Both the position numbers and the translations under genes were made by a program. From JBKPFU01 sp046728975 (GTDB lineage Bacteria > Actinomycetota > Thermoleophilia > Gaiellales > Gaiellaceae): 44,258 bases of DNA. Below are positions 33,214 through 40,348 of this stretch, one piece after another. The stretch spans positions 1 to 44,258 of the forward strand of contig JBKPFU010000040.1 in NCBI GenBank assembly GCA_046728975.1. The letters are read 5' to 3'. The stretch's first letter is position 1; every line of letters begins with the position of its first letter. The notes beneath the pieces were generated by a model. The model worked only from the letters and a program-made list of their open reading frames with translations. It made no database searches and was not told the origin of the DNA.

Positions 33214-34136
33214 TGTTCATCCTCCTGCTCATCGGACTGCTGCTGACGGCGACGGCTGCGGCATTGGCCGTCCGGGCGATCGCGCTCAGCCGGGCGCAGG
33301 CGGATCGGGCGATGGCTCAGATCAAGGCGTACGGCTTCAATGCGGAGCAGCCGACTGCGCGTCGCGTCCACCGTCGAGTGACGACACAGCTGGACGGGCT
33401 CGCCTCGGCAATCGGCGGCTACCTCTCCTCCCGGATCGACAGCCTCCGCGAGGAAGACCTTCGGGCGCAGCTTCAGGCGGCGGGCATGTACACGACGAGC
33501 CCGCGCAAGTTCATCGGCTACAGGCTGCTGCTGACGATCTTCCTCCCGGCGCTGTGGCTTTGGCTTGCGACGAGCGGCGGGATCGACGGGTTCCGGACCT
33601 TCATCGGCTTTGCTTTCACGCTGGCGTTCGGGTGGCTCGGCCCGATGGTCCTCGTCAGGCGCCGCTCGCGGATGCGGCTGGAGAAGGTCGACTACGGGAT
33701 GCCCGAGTTGATCGACCTGCTCGTGACGATGGTCGAGGCCGGCGTCGCCTTTAGCGGCGCGCTCCAGCTCGCCGCGAACCGCATCGGCGGGCCCTTGGGC
33801 GACGAGCTCAGGCTCGCCGTCCAGGAGCAGAACATGGGGCTCGCCACCTCGGAGGCGCTCACCAACATGGTCACGCGCGCCGGAACTCCGGCCACGAAGT
33901 CGTTCGTGCGCTCGCTGATTCAGGGCGAGACGCTCGGCGTCTCGATCGGCAAGATCATGCGCGACCTCGCGCTCGAGATGCGCAAGCGCCGCCGTCAGAT
34001 GGCCGAGGAGCGCGCCCAGAAGGCGCCGACGAAGATTCTCTTCCCGCTGATCTTCCTGATCTTCCCGGCGTTGTTCGTCGTCATCCTGGGGCCGCCGGCG
34101 CTCCAGGTCCTGAGCGCCTTGGGAGGAACGGGCTAG
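33213..34136 (+). CDS. tadC: Tad pilus platform protein TadC
   Basis: 307 residues from ATG 33213 (TGATG overlap with the VWA-TadB gene). Helix at 1-22, two more at about 105-150, then a T2SSF domain with ELIDLLVTMVEAGVAFSGAL, ATKSFVRSLIQGETLGVSIG and MRKRRRQMAEERAQKAPTK, and terminal helices FPLIFLIFPALFVVILG. It partners TadB as the second inner-membrane platform subunit. The stop overlaps the methyltransferase-like gene by one base. Confidence 0.94.
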   Translation: MFILLLIGLLLTATAAALAVRAIALSRAQADRAMAQIKAYGFNAEQPTARRVHRRVTTQLDGLASAIGGYLSSRIDSLREEDLRAQLQAAGMYTTSPRKFIGYRLLLTIFLPALWLWLATSGGIDGFRTFIGFAFTLAFGWLGPMVLVRRRSRMRLEKVDYGMPELIDLLVTMVEAGVAFSGALQLAANRIGGPLGDELRLAVQEQNMGLATSEALTNMVTRAGTPATKSFVRSLIQGETLGVSIGKIMRDLALEMRKRRRQMAEERAQKAPTKILFPLIFLIFPALFVVILGPPALQVLSALGGTG

Positions 34137-34747
34137 TGGCGATGTGGCGGCGGCGGTCGCTGTTCGTGAACGCGGCGCTCGTACTCCTGTTCGCGGCGTT
34201 CGCGTACGCCCACTTCGTCCGCTGGCTCGACACGGGACGCCCCGTCGGCCTCGGCGCGATCTTCCTGGAGGCGACCGTCGCTTTTCTTTTCATCGTCCGC
34301 ACCCCTCCACGCCTAACGAGCGGCCGCGTCGTCGCGTGGGTGAGCGCCTTCATCGGGTCGTTCGTGATGCTCCTCGCACGTCCGGTGGCGGATCCGCACC
34401 CCGGCCCCGGCTGGGTCTTCGAGGTGGCGCAGCTCGTCGGGTTCGCGCTTGCGATTGTCGCGCTCGGATGCCTCGGACGCTCGTTCGGGATCGTCGCCGC
34501 AGTTCGCCGCATCAAGACCCGTGGGTTGTACGGGCTCGTTCGCCACCCGGCGTACGCCGCATATGCGATTGCCTATACCGGGTACGCAGTCGAGAATCCT
34601 TCCGCGCGGAATTTCGCGCTCCTTGGCATCGGGACAGCTGCGCAGCTCGTCCGAATTCGGGAGGAAGAACGGGTGCTCGATCGCGACCCGTCGTATCGCG
34701 CCTACCGGATGCGCGTCCGCTACCGGCTCATTCCATTCGTTTACTGA
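34136..34747 (+). CDS. ICMT/PEMT-like membrane methyltransferase
   Basis: 203 residues with about four to five membrane helices (for example NAALVLLFAAFAYAHFV and VAWVSAFIGSFVMLLA). The C-terminal segment GLYGLVRHPAYAAYAIAY, with REEERVLDRDPSYRAYRMRV after it, is the SAM-binding signature of isoprenylcysteine or phospholipid methyltransferases. The GTG at 34136 overlaps the tadC stop, with GGGAGG nine bases before; ATG 34142 is possible but poorly spaced. Its substrate is unknown. The tight link to tadC suggests that it acts on the pilus or on lipid near it, but that is inference. Confidence 0.8.
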   Translation: MAMWRRRSLFVNAALVLLFAAFAYAHFVRWLDTGRPVGLGAIFLEATVAFLFIVRTPPRLTSGRVVAWVSAFIGSFVMLLARPVADPHPGPGWVFEVAQLVGFALAIVALGCLGRSFGIVAAVRRIKTRGLYGLVRHPAYAAYAIAYTGYAVENPSARNFALLGIGTAAQLVRIREEERVLDRDPSYRAYRMRVRYRLIPFVY

Positions 34748-34826
34748 TCGAAAGCGAGACGAGCCCGGTCCAAATGCACTAGGACATCGGCCGCGCCAAG
34801 CCCGGCATAGGTTTGCAACTTGAGTT

Positions 34827-34867
34827 ATGGCGTTTTTCGGGTGAGAATGGGAAAACGCGAACGCCAT
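34827..34867. promoter_or_regulatory. Long inverted repeat upstream of the 34884 regulator
   Basis: ATGGCGTT (34827-34834) and AACGCCAT (34860-34867) match perfectly, and a second, inner pair CGTTTT (34831-34836)/AAAACG (34852-34857) overlaps them. It ends just before the GGAGGGG site of the regulator. It could be an operator, possibly for autoregulation, or a leader-RNA stem. Confidence 0.45.
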
Positions 34868-34883
34868 TGCGGACGGAGGGGTT

Positions 34884-35567
34884 GTGGCGGCCATGCAGCG
34901 CCTGAAGGTTCTCGTTGCTGACGATCATCCGCTGATGATCGAAGCGATCCACGCTGCCCTGTCGTTCGCCGACGACTTCGAGGTCGTCGGCGTGGCAGCG
35001 TCGGGTGCAGAAGTGCTCCCGCTCGCAAAGCGGCTCGAGCCGGACGTCGTTCTGCTCGATCTGCGGCTGCCTGGGATCGACGGGCTGCAGGTACTGCAGG
35101 CTCTTCGCCGCGCGAAGGTGGAGGCAAGGCTCGTCGTGTTGTCGGCTTCGGAGGAGCCGGAGGTCGTCGACCGCGCGTTTCGTGCCGGCGCGTGCGCGTT
35201 CATCACGAAGAGAATCGATCCGCGAGACCTTCCGGCAGCGCTGCGGCAGGCACTCGACCAGACGCTCTTCCAACCCATTCGCGAGAATCCCCTCGTCGAG
35301 AAACACGCTGGGCCGAGGCAAGCGCTGACGGAGCGCGAGCTCGCCGTCCTCGCCGCCGTGGCAGAGGGCCTCTCGAACCGGCAGATCGCGAAGCGGCTCT
35401 CGTACGCCGAGCAGACGGTGAAGCTCGACCTCTCGCACGTCTACCGGAAGCTGGGCGTCTCGAGTCGCACCGAGGCGATGTCCGTCGCGTTCCGCGACGG
35501 CATGCTCGACGGCGCCGTGGTCAAGCTCGCGCCGACGAGCTCTTCGACAACGTTGCCGACGTCCTAG
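34884..35567 (+). CDS. Orphan NarL-type response regulator
   Basis: 227 residues from GTG 34884, with GGAGGGG upstream (ATG 34893 is an alternative). Receiver domain: VLVADDHPL, phosphoacceptor Asp59 (VVLLDLRLPGIDG), conserved Lys in FITKRIDP. Output: LuxR helix-turn-helix with LTERELAVLAAVAEGLSN and AEQTVKLDLSHVYRKL. The usual TVKxHL is TVKLDL here (His to Asp), which may alter DNA contacts. It is a close paralogue of the regulator at 39035 (shared IDPRDL, RQAL/RQAI and TVK...YRKLGVSSRTEA). Its stop directly abuts the stop of the convergent small gene. Confidence 0.92.
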   Translation: MAAMQRLKVLVADDHPLMIEAIHAALSFADDFEVVGVAASGAEVLPLAKRLEPDVVLLDLRLPGIDGLQVLQALRRAKVEARLVVLSASEEPEVVDRAFRAGACAFITKRIDPRDLPAALRQALDQTLFQPIRENPLVEKHAGPRQALTERELAVLAAVAEGLSNRQIAKRLSYAEQTVKLDLSHVYRKLGVSSRTEAMSVAFRDGMLDGAVVKLAPTSSSTTLPTS

Positions 35568-35786
35568 CTACGCGGCGACCGTCGTGCCGACGTGCGGGTA
35601 GCCGAGCTGCCACGCCCGCACGAAAAAGGCGACCTCCAGCAGAGCCTCGGAATCGCTCGTCGCGAAAGGATGGGTCACGCGGCAGGCGTCGGCGGCCGTC
35701 CGGTCCACGCGGCAGCCGCAACGCCTGAACGCAGTCATTAACTCGGCCAGAAGACCCTCGTCGGTGATCTCGACCACCACAGCCAT
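35568..35786 (-). CDS. Small hypothetical protein (72 residues)
   Basis: From ATG 35786: MAVVVEITDEGLLAELMTAF, then a Cys-containing loop (RRCGCRVDRTAADACRV), and a hydrophobic/aromatic C-terminus (FFVRAWQLGYPHVG). The pattern of a strand, helix, strand and helix hints at a small ACT- or ferredoxin-like unit, but no family is recognised. A GGGGGAAC stretch precedes the ATG. Its stop forms TAGCTA with the stop of the upstream regulator, so the genes converge with no gap. Confidence 0.6.
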   Translation of the reverse strand: MAVVVEITDEGLLAELMTAFRRCGCRVDRTAADACRVTHPFATSDSEALLEVAFFVRAWQLGYPHVGTTVAA

Positions 35787-35925
35787 CTGCGTCGATTGTT
35801 CCCCCGCAGGCGGTTCTGGCGCCCGACCCGAACGTCGGATCCGTGCTCGACCAGCGGCTAGCTCGCGTCCAGCCGGCGGCGGCATAGGCGGGCGGCCCTA
35901 TCGAATGGTTGAGCGGGTCTAGACC

Positions 35926-35961
35926 AATAGGCGGGGTTCTCGCGGCGCGGACGGCCAATAG
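35926..35961. promoter_or_regulatory. Palindrome and spaced repeat upstream of the Fn3-like gene
   Basis: GGTCTAGACC (35926-35935) is a perfect palindrome. The heptamer CCAATAG occurs at 35934-35940 and again at 35955-35961, 21 bases apart (two DNA turns). Both lie about 60-95 bases before the 36022 gene. A regulator site is plausible but unproven. Confidence 0.35.
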
Positions 35962-36021
35962 TGGCGCCAGGCCTTGGAACCAGGACGGACGAGACGTGGA
36001 AGGGGGCCGGCGGCGAACGAC

Positions 36022-38961
36022 ATGCGACGCACGAGGAAGTCCTTGCAACGCCCGACACGAACGCGGTCGTCGTCGGCGGCTGCTGCCGTTCTGCTCGCCC
36101 TCGTCCTGGTCGCCCTGCTCTCCGTCGCGCCGGCGGGCGCGAGGCTCGCGGCTCCCGTGCCGCTCGCGCCGGGAAACGGCGCGACGACGGACGGCTTGCC
36201 GCCCTTCTCCTGGAAGGCGGTCGCGAATGCCGAGCAGTACGAGTTCGAGATCGCGGCCGATCCGGGATTCAACTCGCCCGTCCTCGGACGCGGGCAGGAC
36301 AGCTTCCTGACGAAGAACACGCGCGCGACCCTCAAGAAAACGGTGCCGAACGGCACTTATTGGTGGCACGTTCGGGCGATCACCGCGGGCGGCGCCACGT
36401 CGTCGTGGTCGGTCGCCCGTTCGTTCAGGAAGCTGTGGGCGACCACGACGAACTTGCTGTCGCCGGCGAGCGGCGGCAGCGTCGTCTACCCGACGACGCC
36501 CCTCAAGTTGAGCTGGACGCCGGTGCCGGGCGCGCGCAAGTACCTCGTCTCGATCGCGTATGACCCGGCGCTCGGGTCGCTCGTCCCCGGCACGAGCCCA
36601 ACCGCCGGCCCGGCAGAGACCACCGCGACCACATTCACCCGCGCCGCCGCGCTCGCGCCGGGCACGTACTACTGGGGGGTGACGCCGGTCGATGCGGAGG
36701 GGAACCGCGGCGTGCGCTCGCAGGCCAGCTCGTTCACGTGGGTTTGGCCCTCGACGACGACGGCCCGCGTCGCCGACCTCGACCCGACGCCCGAGGTCTT
36801 CGACGCGCAGTTCTCATGGGATTCGGTTCTGGGCGCGGCAAAGTACGAGGTCGAGGTGAACGCGTCGGTGGGGTTCGCCCCGGGCTCGAGAGTTTGCTGC
36901 AACGGCACCACGATCAACACGTCTCTCTCGCCGACGGTCGTCTTCAAGGACAACACGCTCTACTGGCGCGTCCGTGCGATCGACGCCGATGGCAACGCCG
37001 GCGTCTGGAACTACGGCCCGTACTTCACGAAGACGTTCGACAAGGTTCCGCCCGTCGCCGGCACCAGCATCAAGAACGTTCGCATGCGCGACAACGTCAA
37101 CGACCCTGGAGTCGACGTCGACTCCGTCAAGGCCGGCTACCAGACCGAGGTGCCGCTGGTGACATGGGATGCGGTTCCGGGGGCGTCGAGCTACGAAGTC
37201 GACGTGACGCCGTACGCAGGAACTCTCTGCGACTGGGCGTCGACCCAGCACCACTGGCGCGTGAACACCGCCGTAACTGCGTGGACGCCGCTTGGCTCTG
37301 GCTGGTTCGGCACGAAGCCCTATTCCGACCCGATGACCGTGGCGACGGATATTCCGACCCTCGTGAGCGGCAAGTACTGCGTACGTGTGCGGGCGCGAAG
37401 CGACCGGTCGGGCCTCGACGAAATCTACGGCGACTACACGTACCTCAATCCGGCCGGCCTCGGCTGGGCCTTCGACTTCACCGCCTATCCCACCGGCGGT
37501 GCTTGCTCGCCATCGTGCGAGCCGGACTACCTCGGTGCGGGCGACTACGTGGTTCCGCAGGGTGGGATAACCGCTACGCGCACGCCGTACTTCAGCTGGA
37601 AGCCGCTCGCCGGCAAGCAGAGCTACTACGTGCTCGTCGCGAAGGACCCGTCGTTCTCGAACGTCGTCGACTACGGGTTCACGCAGGTTCCTGCGTACGC
37701 GCCACGGGGCCCGTTCGCGCCGCGGACGTACTCGGACGAATCGACCCTCTACTACTGGGCCGTGCTTCCGGCGAATGGCTTCAACGGGACCGGCGCGACC
37801 GGGAATCCGTCGCTCGCAGCGCCGAGAGCCTTCCAGAAGCAATCGATTCCGCCGACGCTCCTGTCGCCGCCCAACAACCCGGGCGCTCCGTACTCATTCC
37901 TCAGCCAGCCGGCGTTCCGCTGGAGCCCCGTCCTCGGTGCCCGGAACTACCGGTTGCAGGTCTCGCAGGACCCGAGCTTCGGCAACCCGATCGACGACGT
38001 CGCGACCGACTCGACGGCGTACTCCTCGAACACGACGTATCCGGCAGACACCACCCTCTACTGGCGCGTTCGCGCGAACGACGAAAACGGGGTCGCCCTG
38101 CTGTGGTCCGATACGGGCACGTTCCAGAAGAGCCTGAGAACGCCCGCGTTGGGGGCCAACCCGGCCGGAGGAGACTTCATCCCCACTTGGTCGTGGGCGC
38201 CGGTCGACGGCGCGATCGCGTACGACGTCTCCGCCGATCTGCCGGACGGTACGCACCGCGACATCAACGGGTTGCGGACGCCGGTCCTGACGCCGGTCTT
38301 GATGTACGGGACCGGGATCTTCAGCTGGCGGGTCCGGGCCGTCTACCCGAGGAACCCGTTCGGGACCCAGCCGGGCCCGTACACGGCAACACACACCTTT
38401 GCGCGCACGATCGCCGAGCCGACGGGCCCCCGCACCGAGGCCGCAATCGACCGTGTGCTGATGAGCTGGAACCCGAAGCCGCAGGTGAAAGGGTACGAGG
38501 TTCAGATCTCGGGGCAGCCGAGCTTCGCACAACCCATGGAGGTCGTTAGGACCGACAACACGAGCTACGCGCCGCTCCTCAAGTTCCTCCCGCTCGGCAG
38601 GTTCGACACCGGACACTTCTACTGGCGCGTTGCCGCCATCGACGAGGGGAACAACGTCGGCGACTTCACGCGGGCGCAGGAGGTCAAGCGGACGCGGCGC
38701 ATGAGGATCGTCCTCAGCGGCACGCCCCGGCGGCGCCGGACGACGCTTCTGCTGGTCGGCGTCAAGAACTTCGAGAGCGGCGCAGGTGTGGCCGGCGTCG
38801 GCATCCGGATCACCGGTGCCGGGATGCGGCCACGCAAGGTGCGGACGTCCATGGGAGGAACCGCGATGGTTCGCGTGCGCCCCAGGCGCCGCGGAGTCGT
38901 CGTCTTCCGCGCGACGGCGCGCGGCTACCGCTCGACGTCGGTCAGCGTTCGCGTTCGCTAG
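36022..38961 (+). CDS. Secreted protein with about eight Fn3-like repeats
   Basis: 979 residues from ATG 36022. A basic start and hydrophobic core (AAVLLALVLVALLSVAPAGA) form a signal peptide cut near residue 40. Then come about eight similar units with a 'xSWxPVxGAxxYxVxV...DPxF' front and a 'YWRVRAxDxxGN' end, for example FSWDSVLGAAKYEVEV, FRWSPVLGARNYRLQV and MSWNPKPQVKGYEVQI. They read as fibronectin-III-like beta sandwiches. The C-terminal 80 residues form a different, carboxypeptidase-regulatory-like or Ig-like unit (GVAGVGIRITGAG). No sorting motif or TM anchor is seen, so it is secreted or held non-covalently. It is presumably an adhesin-like or matrix protein for the adjacent pilus region. 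Confidence 0.85.
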   Translation: MRRTRKSLQRPTRTRSSSAAAAVLLALVLVALLSVAPAGARLAAPVPLAPGNGATTDGLPPFSWKAVANAEQYEFEIAADPGFNSPVLGRGQDSFLTKNTRATLKKTVPNGTYWWHVRAITAGGATSSWSVARSFRKLWATTTNLLSPASGGSVVYPTTPLKLSWTPVPGARKYLVSIAYDPALGSLVPGTSPTAGPAETTATTFTRAAALAPGTYYWGVTPVDAEGNRGVRSQASSFTWVWPSTTTARVADLDPTPEVFDAQFSWDSVLGAAKYEVEVNASVGFAPGSRVCCNGTTINTSLSPTVVFKDNTLYWRVRAIDADGNAGVWNYGPYFTKTFDKVPPVAGTSIKNVRMRDNVNDPGVDVDSVKAGYQTEVPLVTWDAVPGASSYEVDVTPYAGTLCDWASTQHHWRVNTAVTAWTPLGSGWFGTKPYSDPMTVATDIPTLVSGKYCVRVRARSDRSGLDEIYGDYTYLNPAGLGWAFDFTAYPTGGACSPSCEPDYLGAGDYVVPQGGITATRTPYFSWKPLAGKQSYYVLVAKDPSFSNVVDYGFTQVPAYAPRGPFAPRTYSDESTLYYWAVLPANGFNGTGATGNPSLAAPRAFQKQSIPPTLLSPPNNPGAPYSFLSQPAFRWSPVLGARNYRLQVSQDPSFGNPIDDVATDSTAYSSNTTYPADTTLYWRVRANDENGVALLWSDTGTFQKSLRTPALGANPAGGDFIPTWSWAPVDGAIAYDVSADLPDGTHRDINGLRTPVLTPVLMYGTGIFSWRVRAVYPRNPFGTQPGPYTATHTFARTIAEPTGPRTEAAIDRVLMSWNPKPQVKGYEVQISGQPSFAQPMEVVRTDNTSYAPLLKFLPLGRFDTGHFYWRVAAIDEGNNVGDFTRAQEVKRTRRMRIVLSGTPRRRRTTLLLVGVKNFESGAGVAGVGIRITGAGMRPRKVRTSMGGTAMVRVRPRRRGVVVFRATARGYRSTSVSVRVR

Positions 38962-38979
38962 CTACACGTGTGGCGCCAG

Positions 38980-39022
38980 GGGGCGCGGAACCCCTCAACG
39001 GCCTCGCGGCCGTCCGCGCCCC
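38980..39022. terminator. Bidirectional hairpin terminator
   Basis: GGGGCGCGGA (38980-38989) pairs perfectly with TCCGCGCCCC (39013-39022), and inside it ACGGCC-TCGC-GGCCGT forms a second stem. It lies 18 bases after the Fn3-like gene's stop and 12 before the end of the convergent regulator gene. Confidence 0.8.
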
Positions 39023-39034
39023 ACAAAGGTGGTG

Positions 39035-39673
39035 CTAGGCGAAGTGGTAGAGGGGGTGCTCGACGAGCCCGTGCTCGTACGCGTAGCGCACCGCCTCCGT
39101 CCTGCTGCTCACGCCGAGCTTCCGATAGATGTTCGTCAGGTGGAACTTCACGGTTTGCTCGGCGAGGAAGAGCTCCTTCGCGATCTGCTTGTTCGAGAGC
39201 CCCGACTGAAGCGCCTGGAGGATCGTCAGCTCTCGCTTGCTCAGGTCCGTGTCGTGGCCGTTCTCCCGCGCTGCCTCGAGCAACCCGAGCGGTTGGAAGA
39301 CCGCGCCCTCGATCGCCTGCCGGATCGCCGCGGCGAGATCCCGCGGGTCGATGTGCTTGACGATGAAAGCGCTGGCCCCTCGGCTGAACGCTGCCTGGAT
39401 GACGGATGGATCGTCGATCGCCGACAGCATCGCAACCCGGACCTCGGGGTATCGCGCGTGCAGGCGTTCCAGGACCCTCAGCCCGTCGATTCCCGGCATC
39501 CGGACGTCGAGCAGAACGAGATCCGGGTTAGTTTGGCCGACGAGCGGAATAACCTTCGTACCGGAATCCGCCTCGGCGACGATCTCGATGTCGTCGTGGC
39601 TGTCCAGCGAAACGCGAATTGCATGCAACATGAGCCGGTGGTCGTCTGCAATCAGCACCTTGAGCCGCCGCAT
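39035..39673 (-). CDS. Orphan NarL-type response regulator
   Basis: 212 residues from ATG 39673, with GGGAGGG well placed upstream; a long upstream frame to 39865 is a shadow. Receiver: VLIADDHRL with Asp10/Asp11, phosphoacceptor Asp56 (LVLLDVRMPGIDG), Lys in FIVKHIDP. Output: LSKRELTILQALQSGLSN and AEQTVKFHLTNIYRKL. Very similar to the regulator at 34884 and close to the one at 22913. It is flanked by the two giant surface-protein genes, so it may regulate them or the pilus. Confidence 0.93.
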   Translation of the reverse strand: MRRLKVLIADDHRLMLHAIRVSLDSHDDIEIVAEADSGTKVIPLVGQTNPDLVLLDVRMPGIDGLRVLERLHARYPEVRVAMLSAIDDPSVIQAAFSRGASAFIVKHIDPRDLAAAIRQAIEGAVFQPLGLLEAARENGHDTDLSKRELTILQALQSGLSNKQIAKELFLAEQTVKFHLTNIYRKLGVSSRTEAVRYAYEHGLVEHPLYHFA

Positions 39674-39713
39674 TGGCTCACCCTCCCCTCTGTTGTTTCG
39701 TGCCCCCCACGCG

Positions 39714-39742
39714 AAGGTACGACGGTGTTGCAGCGCGGACAA
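39714..39742 (-). promoter_or_regulatory. Candidate promoter of the 39035 regulator
   Basis: On the minus strand TTGTCC (39742-39737) and TACCTT (39719-39714) are spaced by 17 bases, about 40 bases before the ATG. Match to the consensus -35 is good and to -10 weak. Confidence 0.4.
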
Positions 39743-39858
39743 GGCTCCGGACGCCGGATTAGACTGTCGGCGGGAAAGGATTGGGCGAAGGTCGAGCTTT
39801 TCCGGCCAGTCGGTAGGCCGATCAGGGAATTGATAGAGAAGAAAGCGCCCACAAGGAG

Positions 39859-40182
39859 ATGACACTCATCGCCGCCGGACTCTCCGTCGAATCGTTCGTG
39901 CTCGTCCTCTGCGCGGGCTCTGCTTTGATCGCCATTTGGATCGCGGTCCGGCTGCCCGATTTCGGCCCCGCAAGGCTGCCGACGGCGTTGCTCCACATCG
40001 TGCTCTCGGTCTTCGTCGGCGCAGTGACCACACGCGCCGTCGCCGCGGTGGCCGGCCTCTGGGTGCCGACCGGCCAGTGGATCGCCATCTTCGCCATCGC
40101 CCTGCCGGGTCTTACTTACATGTTCCTCGCTGCCGCCTGGCTGATGAGGGTAATGCGGGACTTGATTCAGCCGCGGATTTAG
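39859..40182 (+). CDS. Small multi-TM membrane protein of unknown function
   Basis: 107 residues with about three membrane helices: FVLVLCAGSALIAIWIAV, LLHIVLSVFVGAVTTRAV and WIAIFAIALPGLTYMFLAAAW. The tail ends in DLIQPRI. The ATG at 39859 is the only start in the frame, but its AAGGAG sits right against it with no spacer, so translation may be weak or use AGAAAG further upstream. No family is recognised. Divergent from the 39035 regulator, about 185 bases apart. Confidence 0.65.
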   Translation: MTLIAAGLSVESFVLVLCAGSALIAIWIAVRLPDFGPARLPTALLHIVLSVFVGAVTTRAVAAVAGLWVPTGQWIAIFAIALPGLTYMFLAAAWLMRVMRDLIQPRI

Positions 40183-40250
40183 GCAAATCGAGCCCTTTAC
40201 CGGCCGACTACCCGTTTGGGTCGTTTTCGCCGCCGGCGGTCCTGTCTTTC

Positions 40251-40279
40251 TTGACTTGGGAGTCAAAAGCTCCTAGAAG
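40251..40279 (+). promoter_or_regulatory. Candidate promoter with overlapping inverted repeat
   Basis: TTGACT (40251-40256, a near-consensus -35) and TAGAAG (40274-40279) are 17 bases apart. TTGACT also forms an inverted repeat with AGTCAA (40261-40266). It lies about 70-100 bases before the TTG start of the giant gene, in AT-richer DNA. The overlap would let a regulator bound to the repeat block the -35 site. Confidence 0.5.
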
Positions 40280-40348
40280 AAGAGCACGCCGGATCTTGCG
40301 GCTGCGGCCTTTCGGATCCGGTTAATAAAGCGAACTCCAGGGGGAGCG

